Below, in pieces: positions 46,423 through 54,161 of a stretch of DNA of 64,000 nucleotides (positions within the stretch are counted from its first letter, which is position 1; the number at the start of each line of letters is the position of its first letter). Location of the stretch: positions 164,282 to 228,281 of the forward strand of contig JAEEVR010000001.1 of assembly GCA_016290995.1 (NCBI GenBank), written 5' to 3'. Below the pieces are notes generated by a model. It searched no databases and had not been told where the DNA came from. It worked only from the letters and a program-made list of their open reading frames with translations. The translations under genes and the position numbers were made by a program. Origin of the DNA: Treponema sp. Lineage in GTDB: Bacteria > Spirochaetota > Spirochaetia > Treponematales > Treponemataceae.

Positions 46423-47771
46423 TTTGCGCCTCCGTTAGCGTTTTGAGCGGCGGCCTTTTCGGCGGCGATTCTCGCGCGCTCAAGATTTTTTCCTATTCTG
46501 ATTGTCTGCACAAGGCGGACAGTGGCCGGACAAACGTAAGCGCAAGAGCCGCACTCGATGCAGTCCATCAAGCCGTATTTTTTGGCGGCCTTTAAGTCGT
46601 CCGCGTTTACCGAGCGGACAATCAAGGCCGGCGTCAATCTCATCGGACAAACGTGGACGCAGGCGCCGCAAGTCAAGCAGGGAGTGGAATCTTCTGTGTC
46701 GATTTCTTTTTCAGTAAGGAAGAGGACGCCGCTTGTTCCCTTTTGAACGGGAAAGGCCGCGCTCTGCATGGAAAAGCCCATCATCGGTCCGCCCGACAAA
46801 ATCTTGGCAACCTTGTCTTCCTCAACTTCGATCGCGCCAGGAATCAAGTCGCTTACAAGCGTTCCGATCGGAACCAAAAGATTCTTTGGCTCTTTTACGC
46901 CAAGACCGCTAACGGTAAAGGCGCGCTCGATCAAGGGCTTTCCAAGACGGAAGGCGTCGCTGATCGCGCAAACCGTTCCGACGTTGCAGACAACGCAGCC
47001 CGCGCTTGCAGGTAGTCCGCCGGCCTTGACCTCGCGGCCTGTCACGGCGGTGATTATGTCTTTTTCCGCGCCTTGCGGATATTTTGTCTTTACTACGACG
47101 ACTTCAACTTGTCCTTTGGCGGCTTGTTCCAATTTTGGAATCAAATGTTTTTTGTTGCTTTCCAAAACGATTTTGGCTTTTCCGCCGACGATTTTTTGAA
47201 CGATCAAAAGGCCGTCGATAACTTTGTCGGGGCTTTCGTCCATCGTCTGCTCGTCAACGGTAAGGTAGGGCTCGCATTCGGCCGCGTTTAAGAGAACGTT
47301 GTCAATGACGCAGTCTTTTGGCGGATTAAGTTTTACGTGGGTGGGGAACGACGCTCCGCCCATTCCGCAAATGCCGGCGTCGCGCACGCGGGCCAAGGCC
47401 TCTTCCTTTGAGCAGGCAAAGGGGTCAAGCGGCGGCATGAAAGTTTCGCCCGCGTTGGGGTCTTCGTCCGCGGCGATTACGATGCAGGGAACTTCCGAGT
47501 TTGCGGTTGAAAGGTTTGAAACGATTTTCTTTACCGTTCCGCTTACGGGGGAGTGGACAGGCGCGCTGACAAAGGCGTCGCTTTTTGCGATCACTTGTCC
47601 GCGCGAAACCTTGTCGCCAACGGCCACAACCGGCTGGTTGGGAGCGCCGCCCATCGTTATCGGAATGGTCAGCGTTTTGGAAGCGGGAAAGGCAGGAGTG
47701 ATTTTCTTTCCTTCCGCCAGCTCCTTATGCTCGGGAGGGAATATTCCCCCCTTAAAGGTGAAGGTTTTCAT
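46419..47771 (-). CDS. rnfC: Rnf complex subunit C (NADH-binding)
   Basis: A 450-residue peripheral subunit that exchanges electrons with NAD(H). It starts MKTFTFKGGIFPPEHKEL, has the flavin/NADH region GMGGASFPTHVKL near 128 and GGPMMGFSMQ, and two clusters CLTCGACVHVCP and CIECGSCAYVCP near the end. ATG 47771 is preceded by GGAGAA and gives the family start, so ATG 47816 is rejected. First gene of rnfCDGEAB, all with 4-bp overlaps. Confidence 0.96.
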   Translation of the reverse strand: MKTFTFKGGIFPPEHKELAEGKKITPAFPASKTLTIPITMGGAPNQPVVAVGDKVSRGQVIAKSDAFVSAPVHSPVSGTVKKIVSNLSTANSEVPCIVIAADEDPNAGETFMPPLDPFACSKEEALARVRDAGICGMGGASFPTHVKLNPPKDCVIDNVLLNAAECEPYLTVDEQTMDESPDKVIDGLLIVQKIVGGKAKIVLESNKKHLIPKLEQAAKGQVEVVVVKTKYPQGAEKDIITAVTGREVKAGGLPASAGCVVCNVGTVCAISDAFRLGKPLIERAFTVSGLGVKEPKNLLVPIGTLVSDLIPGAIEVEEDKVAKILSGGPMMGFSMQSAAFPVQKGTSGVLFLTEKEIDTEDSTPCLTCGACVHVCPMRLTPALIVRSVNADDLKAAKKYGLMDCIECGSCAYVCPATVRLVQTIRIGKNLERARIAAEKAAAQNANGGAK

Positions 47772-47791
47772 GTAAGTTTTGTTCTCCAAAT

Positions 47792-47821
47792 GAAAAGTGC
47801 TACTATTATACAACACTTTTC
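47792..47821 (-). promoter_or_regulatory. rnf operon promoter with an inverted repeat over the -10
   Basis: -10 TATAAT (47805-47810, minus strand) lies inside a perfect 8-bp inverted repeat GAAAAGTG (47792-47799) / CACTTTTC (47814-47821), 14 bases apart. The -35 (TAGCAA) is weak. One arm sits at the predicted start, the other between -10 and -35, where a repressor would act. Confidence 0.5.
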
Positions 47822-47837
47822 GCTGTTTTGCTAGTAG

Positions 47838-49274
47838 TTACATGTTTGTTTGAAAAATAAATGGGGCGTTTTGCGTTTTTGCGCGCTTTTTATGCCTTTC
47901 GTTGATGTCGATCGCCTTGCGCTTAGCTTTTAGGAATTCGCGGGTTATCGTCGGGTCAAAATCCGATCCGGCTTTGTCTTCTATGACTCTAAAGGCTTCT
48001 TCATAATCCATGGCCGCCTTGTGATTCTTTTGCGCCACCATAGAGTCAAAAGAGTCCGCCAAGGCCATAATCCTTGCGCACAGGGGAATCGCCTCGCCCG
48101 AAAACCTTGCGGGGTAGCCCGTGCCGTCCCATTTTTCGTGGTGGTGGGCCGCGATGTCCGAGGCGATTCTAATGTATTCGGGGCTTTCGTAGCCGTCAAG
48201 AATTTCGTGGATGATTCTTCCGCCTTCGGAAGCGTGGCGGCGCAGCTGCTCAAATTCGTCCGGGCTGAGAGGCGCTTCCTTTTTTAGGATTGCGTCTGGA
48301 ACGACTATTTTTCCGATGTCGTATACGGGAACCGCCCGTTCCAAAAGCTTTACATAGTCTTGGGTCAGAATGTTTTGAAAGTGGCCGCTCTTCCTTAATT
48401 GATCGGTTATAAGGTCCACATACTCCTTTGTCCGCGCGATGCGCTCTCCGCTGTCTCCTTCGCGCTTTTGAACAAGGTTAGAAAGGCTTTCTATTGTGTG
48501 GTTTTGCATGTCTATGAGCGCAAGCCTGTTCTTTTCGATTTGCGTTGACTTGTCTTGTATCTCGCTTTCGGCATTTTTAAGCCTGCTTTCGGCAAAGCTG
48601 TTTGAGAAAATGAACATGATTACAAAGACCAACGAAAAGCCCGTGTTTATTAGCGAAAGGCCTGGAATCGCCAGTTGCAGAATTTCCGCCAACTGAGGGA
48701 AGAAAATAAAAAAGGCAACAATGATTATTTTTAGCGGATGGATTGTTTTTCTGTTGATATGCATGTACCAAACTAAATCTGCGTATATTACGGCTTGAAC
48801 GGCAACGGCCAAGAAAAAGAAATTTCCGCGCGAGTAAATGTTGTTTTGGTCAATCTCGTACAGCAAGGGGGTGAACTGCGTCGCAAGCAGCAAGCCGCAA
48901 TAGGCGGCCAGGCTAAAGATTAAAAGCCCGGAGAAAATTTTCCTTCCTTTTTTTTGCGCCCTTACATGGTCCAAAAGCGACATTATGCATTTTGCCGACG
49001 AGCAGAGCAAAAGAAAAACCGCAAGATAATACAAAAACAACGCAATGGGAAGAATCGTAAAATTTACCGGCCTTGCCGTTCCCTCATACGCCCTAATGAA
49101 AATATCTATCCCGGACATTACAAGGTTGATTATGGAAATGACGCGGTACCATCTTCTGGTTTTGTTAAAATTCTCTATGCCTTCCTTGTTGAATTTGCTG
49201 GTATAAATGGCAAGCAAGATGATAAAGTTGATCGCGATATTATAAATGTCTAGGGTTATGTTTATGGATTTCAT
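47838..49274 (-). CDS. Membrane protein with HD-GYP-type output domain (HD histidine replaced)
   Basis: A 478-residue protein. Seven or so membrane segments occupy residues ~10-245, a coiled linker covers ~250-285 (ESEIQDKSTQIEKNRLALID), and an HD-GYP domain covers ~290-460. HD-GYP enzymes degrade cyclic di-GMP. Conserved here: DIGK, RRHASEGG, AHHHEKWDGTGYP and LADSFDSM. The HD pair itself is YD (VPVYDIGKI), and the first helix His is also missing. ATG 49274 sits 7 bases from an extended -10 (TGC-TATAAT). The longer frame to 49745 runs over the divergent SUMF1 gene and is rejected. Activity may be altered or lost. Confidence 0.82.
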   Translation of the reverse strand: MKSINITLDIYNIAINFIILLAIYTSKFNKEGIENFNKTRRWYRVISIINLVMSGIDIFIRAYEGTARPVNFTILPIALFLYYLAVFLLLCSSAKCIMSLLDHVRAQKKGRKIFSGLLIFSLAAYCGLLLATQFTPLLYEIDQNNIYSRGNFFFLAVAVQAVIYADLVWYMHINRKTIHPLKIIIVAFFIFFPQLAEILQLAIPGLSLINTGFSLVFVIMFIFSNSFAESRLKNAESEIQDKSTQIEKNRLALIDMQNHTIESLSNLVQKREGDSGERIARTKEYVDLITDQLRKSGHFQNILTQDYVKLLERAVPVYDIGKIVVPDAILKKEAPLSPDEFEQLRRHASEGGRIIHEILDGYESPEYIRIASDIAAHHHEKWDGTGYPARFSGEAIPLCARIMALADSFDSMVAQKNHKAAMDYEEAFRVIEDKAGSDFDPTITREFLKAKRKAIDINERHKKRAKTQNAPFIFQTNM

Positions 49275-49281
49275 CCTTATT

Positions 49282-49290
49282 ATTATAGCA
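49282..49290 (-). promoter_or_regulatory. Extended -10 promoter of the HD-GYP gene, predicted leaderless
   Basis: TGC-TATAAT (hexamer 49282-49287) ends 7 bases before ATG 49274. No convincing -35 is present at 17 bp; the extended -10 may compensate. Confidence 0.5.
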
Positions 49291-49345
49291 TAGAATTTGG
49301 GAAAAAGGGGAAAAACTTGATGCTCGCGGCGTAGGCGCCAAAAAC

Positions 49346-49375
49346 TTGACAAATCCCAATGGGGGGGGGTAATAT
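49346..49375 (+). promoter_or_regulatory. SUMF1-lipoprotein promoter with a G9 tract in the spacer
   Basis: -35 TTGACA (49346-49351, perfect), -10 TAATAT (49370-49375), 18-bp spacer containing nine consecutive G (49361-49369). Loss of one G would restore 17 bp. The leader carries GGAGG before ATG 49408. Confidence 0.75.
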
Positions 49376-49407
49376 AGTAGAAAGTGAATTTTGCATCGGA
49401 GGATAAT

Positions 49408-50670
49408 ATGAAAAAAGGTACGAAAGTCGCGTTGGCCATTTTGGGAGCGGCGCTTGTTTGGGGGGCGGCCTCTTGCTCCAACAGCTCTGGCGGCTCGAAC
49501 GCGATTCCGCCGCAAGCGGACGACGGCGCGGCATACAGCATAAGCGTTACTGGAGGGATTGCCAAAAATGTCGGAGGAACTGTTTTGACAAGCGCTAAAG
49601 TTGGCGAGGTCGTAAGAATTTTTGCAACCTCGGCTAGCAGCCAACAATCCTTTGACAAGTGGACAAGTTCCACTCCGGGCATAGAGTTTGACAACGCCAT
49701 TATGGACATAACGAAATTCACCATGCCGGCGAGAAACGTAAGCATTGTGGCAACTTACAAGGCGGACGGCGCGGTGGAGGAGATTTTTGTGTCTGTCCCG
49801 GCAAAGTCCTTTAGCGGAGAAACGGCAATCACGGCGTTTGAGTCAAAGATTTTTATCAAAGACCGCAGTCTGGCACTGCCCGCAATTCTTGCAAGCGACC
49901 ACGAGGTTACGCATTACGAATATACGAGATACTGCAAGTACGGCAGCAATGTCAATCGCGTGGACTACCCAAGGGGCAACAACTATCCCGCAGGTCATGT
50001 CAGCTGGTACGACGCCATAGTCTACTGCAACCTCAGGTCCATGGCCGAACAACGGACCCCCGTTTACAAGATAAAAACTGCGTCCGACCCTGAGACATGG
50101 GAAACGGATCCTTCTAAATGGCCCGACATAGAATCTGCCGAAGTGGGCGGAAGCCTTAAGTACTCAGGGCCGAAAGAGAACAAAGCTGAATGGAACGGCG
50201 TTGTCTTTGACACCGGCGCCAATGGCTGGCGGCTTCCGACAGAAGCGGAATGGGAAATGCTCGCCCGCGGAGGAAACTTGACCAACGAAGGCCAAACCAA
50301 GTTCAGCGGAAGCGAACATATCGATGAAGTGGCTTGGTATTATTACAACAGCGGCGGAAACACTACCGGAGTGGGAAAGGTTCAGGAAGTGAAAAAGAAA
50401 AAGCCAAATGGACTTGGTCTTTACGACATGAGCGGAAATATGTGGGAATGGTGCTGGGATTGGAGCCGTACTATAAATCCCGCTATAACGACAGACACTC
50501 CCTGGACTGGCTGGGCGACAGGCGAAGATCGCATTCGTCGCGGCGGTTCGGTTCACTCTAGCACCGATGAATTCGTTACGGTTTATAAAAACTGGCCTTG
50601 GAAACCGTGTGAGCGCCATTATGACACAGAAAAGGTCAACGGCTTCCGCATTGTTCGCAACGCGCCGTAA
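49408..50670 (+). CDS. FGE/SUMF1-domain lipoprotein (C-type-lectin-like fold)
   Basis: A 420-residue protein. Lipobox AASC gives a lipidated Cys23. Residues ~40-115 form a small beta domain of the InlB-B/'bacterial repeat' kind (FDKWTSSTPGIEF, FTMPARNVSIVATYK). Residues ~130-420 form a formylglycine-generating-enzyme-like domain: EVTHYEYTRYC, VSWYDAIVYCNL, GWRLPTEAEWEMLARGG, GLYDMSGNMWEWCWDW, RIRRGGSV and NGFRIVRN. The active-site Cys pair of true FGE (after RGGSW) is absent, so a binding role is likelier than enzyme action. Treponema TvpA-type variable proteins have this fold. ATG 49408 has GGAGG 5-6 bases upstream. Confidence 0.85.
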   Translation: MKKGTKVALAILGAALVWGAASCSNSSGGSNAIPPQADDGAAYSISVTGGIAKNVGGTVLTSAKVGEVVRIFATSASSQQSFDKWTSSTPGIEFDNAIMDITKFTMPARNVSIVATYKADGAVEEIFVSVPAKSFSGETAITAFESKIFIKDRSLALPAILASDHEVTHYEYTRYCKYGSNVNRVDYPRGNNYPAGHVSWYDAIVYCNLRSMAEQRTPVYKIKTASDPETWETDPSKWPDIESAEVGGSLKYSGPKENKAEWNGVVFDTGANGWRLPTEAEWEMLARGGNLTNEGQTKFSGSEHIDEVAWYYYNSGGNTTGVGKVQEVKKKKPNGLGLYDMSGNMWEWCWDWSRTINPAITTDTPWTGWATGEDRIRRGGSVHSSTDEFVTVYKNWPWKPCERHYDTEKVNGFRIVRNAP

Positions 50671-50684
50671 ATCACACCAACCCC

Positions 50685-50717
50685 AAAATCCCGCGCAACC
50701 CGCGCGGGATTTTTTTT
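50685..50717 (+). terminator. Terminator of the SUMF1-lipoprotein gene
   Basis: A 12-bp stem AAAATCCCGCGC / GCGCGGGATTTT (50685-50696 and 50702-50713) runs into T residues to 50717. Confidence 0.9.
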
Positions 50718-50740
50718 GCCTGCCGCCGCTTCTTTTGGGC

Positions 50741-50768
50741 AAAAAAAAGCCCGGCCAGTCGGCCGGGC
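50741..50768 (-). terminator. Terminator downstream of purC
   Basis: GCCCGGCC-AGTC-GGCCGGGC (50749-50768) is followed on the minus strand by eight T (50748-50741). Between it and the purC stop lie about 115 bases containing another hairpin (AATGCC/GGCATT, 50769-50785) and a G-rich plus-strand stretch (50790-50809); no gene is seen there. Confidence 0.85.
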
Positions 50769-50883
50769 AATGCCCATCAGGCATTATCGGAGGCGTGGGT
50801 GGGAGGGGAAAACGCCCCCGACATTTATATTATCGTCAACGCCCGCCGATTTCTTTAATAATTTTTAAAATTTTTTGCGAATT

Positions 50884-51726
50884 TTAGCCGCAAATGCGTT
50901 TTTGGCATTCCGCGTACAAATCGGCCGTTTTTTTGACGATTTCGGCGGGAATTTCCTTGATTTTGGGGTCGCCGGCCAAATTGTTGGCCTTAAGCCAGTC
51001 GCGGACAAACTGCTTGTCGTAGCTGGCGGGGCTTGTTCCAACCTTGTAGGTGTCCTTGTTCCAAAAGCGGCTTGAATCGGGGGTCAAAACCTCGTCGGCC
51101 AAGACCAATTCGCCGTTTTCGTCAAGGCCAAACTCAAATTTTGTGTCGGCGATGATGATTCCGCGCTCGTAGGCGTAGTCGTAGCATTTTTTGTAGATGG
51201 CAAGGGCGGCCTTTTCGATTTTCGTTCCCAACTCGTCGCCCAAGTCCTTTTTCATGTAGTCAAGGGTAACGTTGATGTCGTGCCCTTCCTTGGCTTTGGT
51301 GGAGGGGGTGCAAATCGGCTGGGCCAATTTTTCGGCCTCCTGGTATTCCTTGTCAAAAGAGTGGCCCAAGAAAGGCTCGCCCTTTTTGTAGGCTTCGTAC
51401 ATAGAGCCGAACATGTAGCCGCGGACGATTACCTCGTAGGGAACCATCTTAAGCTTTTTTACCAGCATCGTTCGGCCTTCAAATTCCGGCTTTTGGAAGT
51501 CGGCGGGCATGTCCTTTACGTCGCTTGAAATCAAGTGGTTTTTGCAAATGTCCTTTGTAAGGTCAAACCAGTGCTCGCTGACGGCGTTAAGGACTTTTCC
51601 TTTGTTGGGAATGTCAACCGGCAAAATCACGTCAAAGGCGCTGATTCTGTCCGTTGTCACGATTACCATGCGGCCGTCTTCTAGGTCGTAAACTTCGCGT
51701 ACTTTTCCGCTGATGATTTTTTTCAT
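50884..51726 (-). CDS. purC: Phosphoribosylaminoimidazole-succinocarboxamide synthase
   Basis: A 280-residue SAICAR synthase, joining aspartate to CAIR in purine synthesis. Motifs: KIISGKVREVYDLEDG, TTDRISAFDVILP, VVRGYMFGS-type IVRGYMFGSMYEAY, and LADEVLTPDSSRFW. The length is intermediate between the short (~240) and long (~300) bacterial forms. It lies 1 bp after the PEGA-protein gene, so it is probably on that transcript. No other pur gene is nearby. Confidence 0.95.
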   Translation of the reverse strand: MKKIISGKVREVYDLEDGRMVIVTTDRISAFDVILPVDIPNKGKVLNAVSEHWFDLTKDICKNHLISSDVKDMPADFQKPEFEGRTMLVKKLKMVPYEVIVRGYMFGSMYEAYKKGEPFLGHSFDKEYQEAEKLAQPICTPSTKAKEGHDINVTLDYMKKDLGDELGTKIEKAALAIYKKCYDYAYERGIIIADTKFEFGLDENGELVLADEVLTPDSSRFWNKDTYKVGTSPASYDKQFVRDWLKANNLAGDPKIKEIPAEIVKKTADLYAECQKRICG

Positions 51727-51727
51727 A

Positions 51728-52699
51728 TTATTCCTCTTTTACGCTAGCGTCCACATTGACGCTGATGTTATAGCTCTTTCCGTTTTGAATCGCAACTTTT
51801 TTGGTGACTTCGTAGCCGCCCAAATTGAACTTAAAGATGTGCTCGCCGGCTTCCAAGTCCAGCGCGTCGCCGGCTTTTACTTCCTCGCCGTCAACGTAAA
51901 CCTTTGTTCCTTCCGGGGCGCGGACTCGAACGGCGGGCGCCACGCTTTGCAAGGCAAGCGAAAGTTCTGTCACTTCGCCTTGGGCGATCATAACCGCTCG
52001 GGTCTCGTTCCTGAATTTTTCGGAAACGATTGAAACGTTTCGCTTGCCGGGTTTTAGGATTACAAGGCCTTTTTCGTTGGCGGTCACCGGCTTGTCGTCA
52101 ACGTAAACCGTGTACTCGCCGGCGTCGGCGGGGGCGGCCACTTTTAGCGCGCCAAAGTCCGCCAAAACCGTTTTGGCGCTGACTTCAAACTCGGCCTCCA
52201 TCACGCTCCGCGGGACGCCCTTCATCGCCAGCTGGTTTCGCAAAAAGACAAAGCCGCGGCTGGCGTCCGGAATCAAGGTTTTGTCGGCGTAGGGGCTTTG
52301 CTTTATCGTGTTTCCTTTTACAAGAGGAATCGCGATTGTCCAAGCCAACTGGCCGGGATACAAGCCGGAGTAGATTTCCGTTCCGGAATAGTCAATGCCT
52401 TTTTCCGTCGGAACGGGAGTGACGTTGTTGTAAAGGGAGTAGAGTATTGTGTTCCTGTAAGCCGCCAAGGTTTGGGGAATTTTTACCGTGATTTCAACGC
52501 CTTGGATAAAGGTTGTGTCCTGGGGAAGAAAGACCGCCACGCAATCGTTTATTCCGCAAGGCTTGCTTTCTGTCGTTCCGCGGGCCGGAAGCTGAAGGCA
52601 TACGGTTTTTCGCGTCCTAAAGACTTCCGCGTTGGGAGCGGCAAGGACGGCGGCAAAAATCGCCAAGGCCATAAAAGGGGCTTTTTTTAATAAACGCAT
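51728..52699 (-). CDS. Exported PEGA-domain protein
   Basis: A 323-residue protein with a signal peptide (LLKKAPFMALAIFAAVLAA). The N-terminal ~150 residues are beta-rich with Cys (CLQLPARG, CGINDCVAVFL). The C-terminal region holds two or three PEGA-type beta repeats (YTVYVDDKPVTANEKGLVILKPGKRNV; GTKVYVDGEEVKAGDALDLEAGEH, shown in part). PEGA domains are found in surface-layer or envelope proteins. ATG 52699 has GAGGAAGAG just upstream, which rules out the TTG at 52711. Confidence 0.8.
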   Translation of the reverse strand: MRLLKKAPFMALAIFAAVLAAPNAEVFRTRKTVCLQLPARGTTESKPCGINDCVAVFLPQDTTFIQGVEITVKIPQTLAAYRNTILYSLYNNVTPVPTEKGIDYSGTEIYSGLYPGQLAWTIAIPLVKGNTIKQSPYADKTLIPDASRGFVFLRNQLAMKGVPRSVMEAEFEVSAKTVLADFGALKVAAPADAGEYTVYVDDKPVTANEKGLVILKPGKRNVSIVSEKFRNETRAVMIAQGEVTELSLALQSVAPAVRVRAPEGTKVYVDGEEVKAGDALDLEAGEHIFKFNLGGYEVTKKVAIQNGKSYNISVNVDASVKEE

Positions 52700-52707
52700 T
52701 CTCTTCC

Positions 52708-53664
52708 TCAAAAATTACCGTAGGCCGAAGGATCGACGGTTTTTCCGTTCAGCCAAATTTCAAAATGCAAGTGCGGGCCGGTCACTTGGCCTGTGCTCCC
52801 GCTTTTTGCAATCAATTCGCCGGCTCTGACAATCGTTCCTTTTTGCGCGTTTTCCTGAATTGAAGAAAGGTGCGCGTAAAAGCTTGTCATTCCGCGGCCG
52901 TGGTCGATTTGAATCCACTTGCCGTAAACCGCGTTTTCGCCCCGGCCCGATACCGTTCCGCTTTTGCAAGCGAAAACGTTTGATCCGTTGGGGACCGCCA
53001 TGTCAACGCCCCGGTGGAACTGAGTCTTTGCCCCGTTAAAGGGGTTCTCTCTCTGGCCGTAACGGCTGCTTATCCTGTAATTCTTCACCGGCAGCTGCAT
53101 GGATGTGTCTAAAAAAAAAGCGCGCTCTGTGGTTGTAAACTTTTCGCCGGGAAAAAAGGCAAAATCTTTTCCGTCAATATTATAGCGCAAGTGGCTTGTG
53201 TCTTCCAATAGGGCAAGGCGGTTTTTTTGCAATAAAAATTCAAGCGCGCTTAGGTTTTTGCTTTCTTCCAGGGGAACGAAAATGCCGTCCGCGCTGGGGA
53301 GCAGCAAGGTTTTTCCCTTTATGTACTCTTCAGCGCCTGTGATTCCGTTTATAAGGCAAAAACTGTCGTAGCGGATGCAAAAGCGGGCTGCCAAATTGAA
53401 CAAGTCGTCGTCGTTGTTTATGGTGTAGGCGTAAAAGGAGGGGAGGACCGGCTTTCCGCTGATGAAAAACTGCTTGTTTTGCTCAACTTCGTCGTCAAAC
53501 TGCTTTAGCATATAGTCTTTGTCGCGGACGTTGAGCGAGTTTATTTGAGGAACTTTTGATTTTTGGATTTTAATCACGGAACTTTGCGCGTTCCGTTCAT
53601 CTTGGGCAAAGGCGGCGGCGCAAAGAAAGGCGGCCGCAAAAAACAGGGCCTTAATTTTTTGCAT
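52708..53664 (-). CDS. M23 family murein endopeptidase
   Basis: A 318-residue exported zinc peptidase acting on peptidoglycan. A signal peptide ending near AAAFA is followed by a LysM-like segment around 75-120 (YTINNDDDLFNLAARFCI). The LytM/M23 domain spans ~195-318 with FHRGVDMAVPNG (His and Asp ligands) and HLHFEIW (catalytic His pair). All zinc-site residues are present, so it should be active. It lies in the ferredoxin / small membrane protein / M23 / PEGA / purC run. Confidence 0.93.
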   Translation of the reverse strand: MQKIKALFFAAAFLCAAAFAQDERNAQSSVIKIQKSKVPQINSLNVRDKDYMLKQFDDEVEQNKQFFISGKPVLPSFYAYTINNDDDLFNLAARFCIRYDSFCLINGITGAEEYIKGKTLLLPSADGIFVPLEESKNLSALEFLLQKNRLALLEDTSHLRYNIDGKDFAFFPGEKFTTTERAFFLDTSMQLPVKNYRISSRYGQRENPFNGAKTQFHRGVDMAVPNGSNVFACKSGTVSGRGENAVYGKWIQIDHGRGMTSFYAHLSSIQENAQKGTIVRAGELIAKSGSTGQVTGPHLHFEIWLNGKTVDPSAYGNF

Positions 53665-53869
53665 CGATTTTTCTTTTTATGAATTTCGCTATCTTTAAAA
53701 CAATAAAAGCCGCGGCAAGGGCCAAGACAAAGGCCGAATACAAGCCGGGCTTTTTTGAGGCAAAAAGCCATAGCGGCGCGATTACGGCAAAGGCCGCAAG
53801 GGCGCACGCCAAGATAAAACCCGCAAGAAGCAAAAAAGAGATTAGTTTGGATTTTATCTTTAAGTTCAT
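53651..53869 (-). CDS. Small two-helix membrane protein
   Basis: A 72-residue protein with two hydrophobic helices (LISFLLLAGFILACALAAFAV and YSAFVLALAAAFIVLKI, each about 20 residues) and basic ends. It starts immediately after the ferredoxin stop (TAA then ATG) and overlaps the M23 gene by 14 bp. Function unknown. Confidence 0.65.
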   Translation of the reverse strand: MNLKIKSKLISFLLLAGFILACALAAFAVIAPLWLFASKKPGLYSAFVLALAAAFIVLKIAKFIKRKIDAKN

Positions 53870-54040
53870 TTACTCTTCCGAAATCGCTTCCGCGGGGCAT
53901 ACGCCGGCGCAAGTTCCGCAATTTACGCAAGCTCCAGCGTCGATGACGCGCTTGCCGTCTTTTTCTGAGATGGCCGATGACGGGCACTCAGGTTCGCAGG
54001 CGCCGCAGTTTACGCAGGCGTCAGAAATTTTGTAAGCCAT
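53870..54040 (-). CDS. 2[4Fe-4S] ferredoxin
   Basis: A 56-residue clostridial-type ferredoxin. Two CxxCxxCxxxCP boxes read [12 protein letters not shown] and [12 protein letters not shown], starting MAYKISDAC and ending [13 protein letters not shown] is 6 bases before ATG 54040. It is the likely low-potential electron carrier for the Rnf complex encoded elsewhere in this window, though it is not in that operon. Confidence 0.95.
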   Translation of the reverse strand: MAYKISDACVNCGACEPECPSSAISEKDGKRVIDAGACVNCGTCAGVCPAEAISEE

Positions 54041-54063
54041 ATGTTCCTCCTAATTGAATAACA

Positions 54064-54092
54064 ATGATAGCGCATAAAGGTTAAAAAATCAA
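54064..54092 (-). promoter_or_regulatory. Ferredoxin promoter
   Basis: -35 TTGATT (54087-54092), 17-bp spacer, -10 TATCAT (54064-54069). A leader of about 17 bases carries GGAGG. Confidence 0.6.
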
Positions 54093-54115
54093 GAAAAAAA
54101 CACGGGCTTTAATAA

Positions 54116-54156
54116 CCGCTCCCAGCGTCCGCGCGGCCCGCAAAACCGCTTGCGAG
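54116..54156 (-). repeat. Possible degenerate copy C of the double-hairpin repeat
   Basis: On the minus strand AAGCGGTTTTGCGGGCCGCG then CGGACGCTG matches the core of copies A and B (AGCGGTTT...CGGACGCTG) with several changes. As with A and B, it lies upstream of a promoter read in the same direction, here the ferredoxin gene. Confidence 0.35.
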
Positions 54157-54161
54157 GGCAT

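Noticed and set aside
49311..49351. Second dispersed repeat family linking 49311-49351 with 32100-32160 (CTTGATGC followed by GGCGC)
   Set aside because: Similarity is short and gapped; the shared words may be chance in GC-rich hairpin sequence.
49275..49745. N-terminal extension of the HD-GYP frame up to 49745
   Set aside because: It overlaps the SUMF1 lipoprotein gene and its promoter, has no domain features, and a good leaderless start exists at 49274.
49408..50670. Active formylglycine-generating enzyme
   Set aside because: The conserved cysteines after the RGGS motif are missing and Trp is replaced by Val, so sulfatase maturation is unlikely.
50741..50870. Small SRP RNA (ffs) or other known housekeeping RNA
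   Set aside because: No GGAAGGAAGC-type SRP loop on either strand; the hairpins are explained by terminators and a purC 3' tail.
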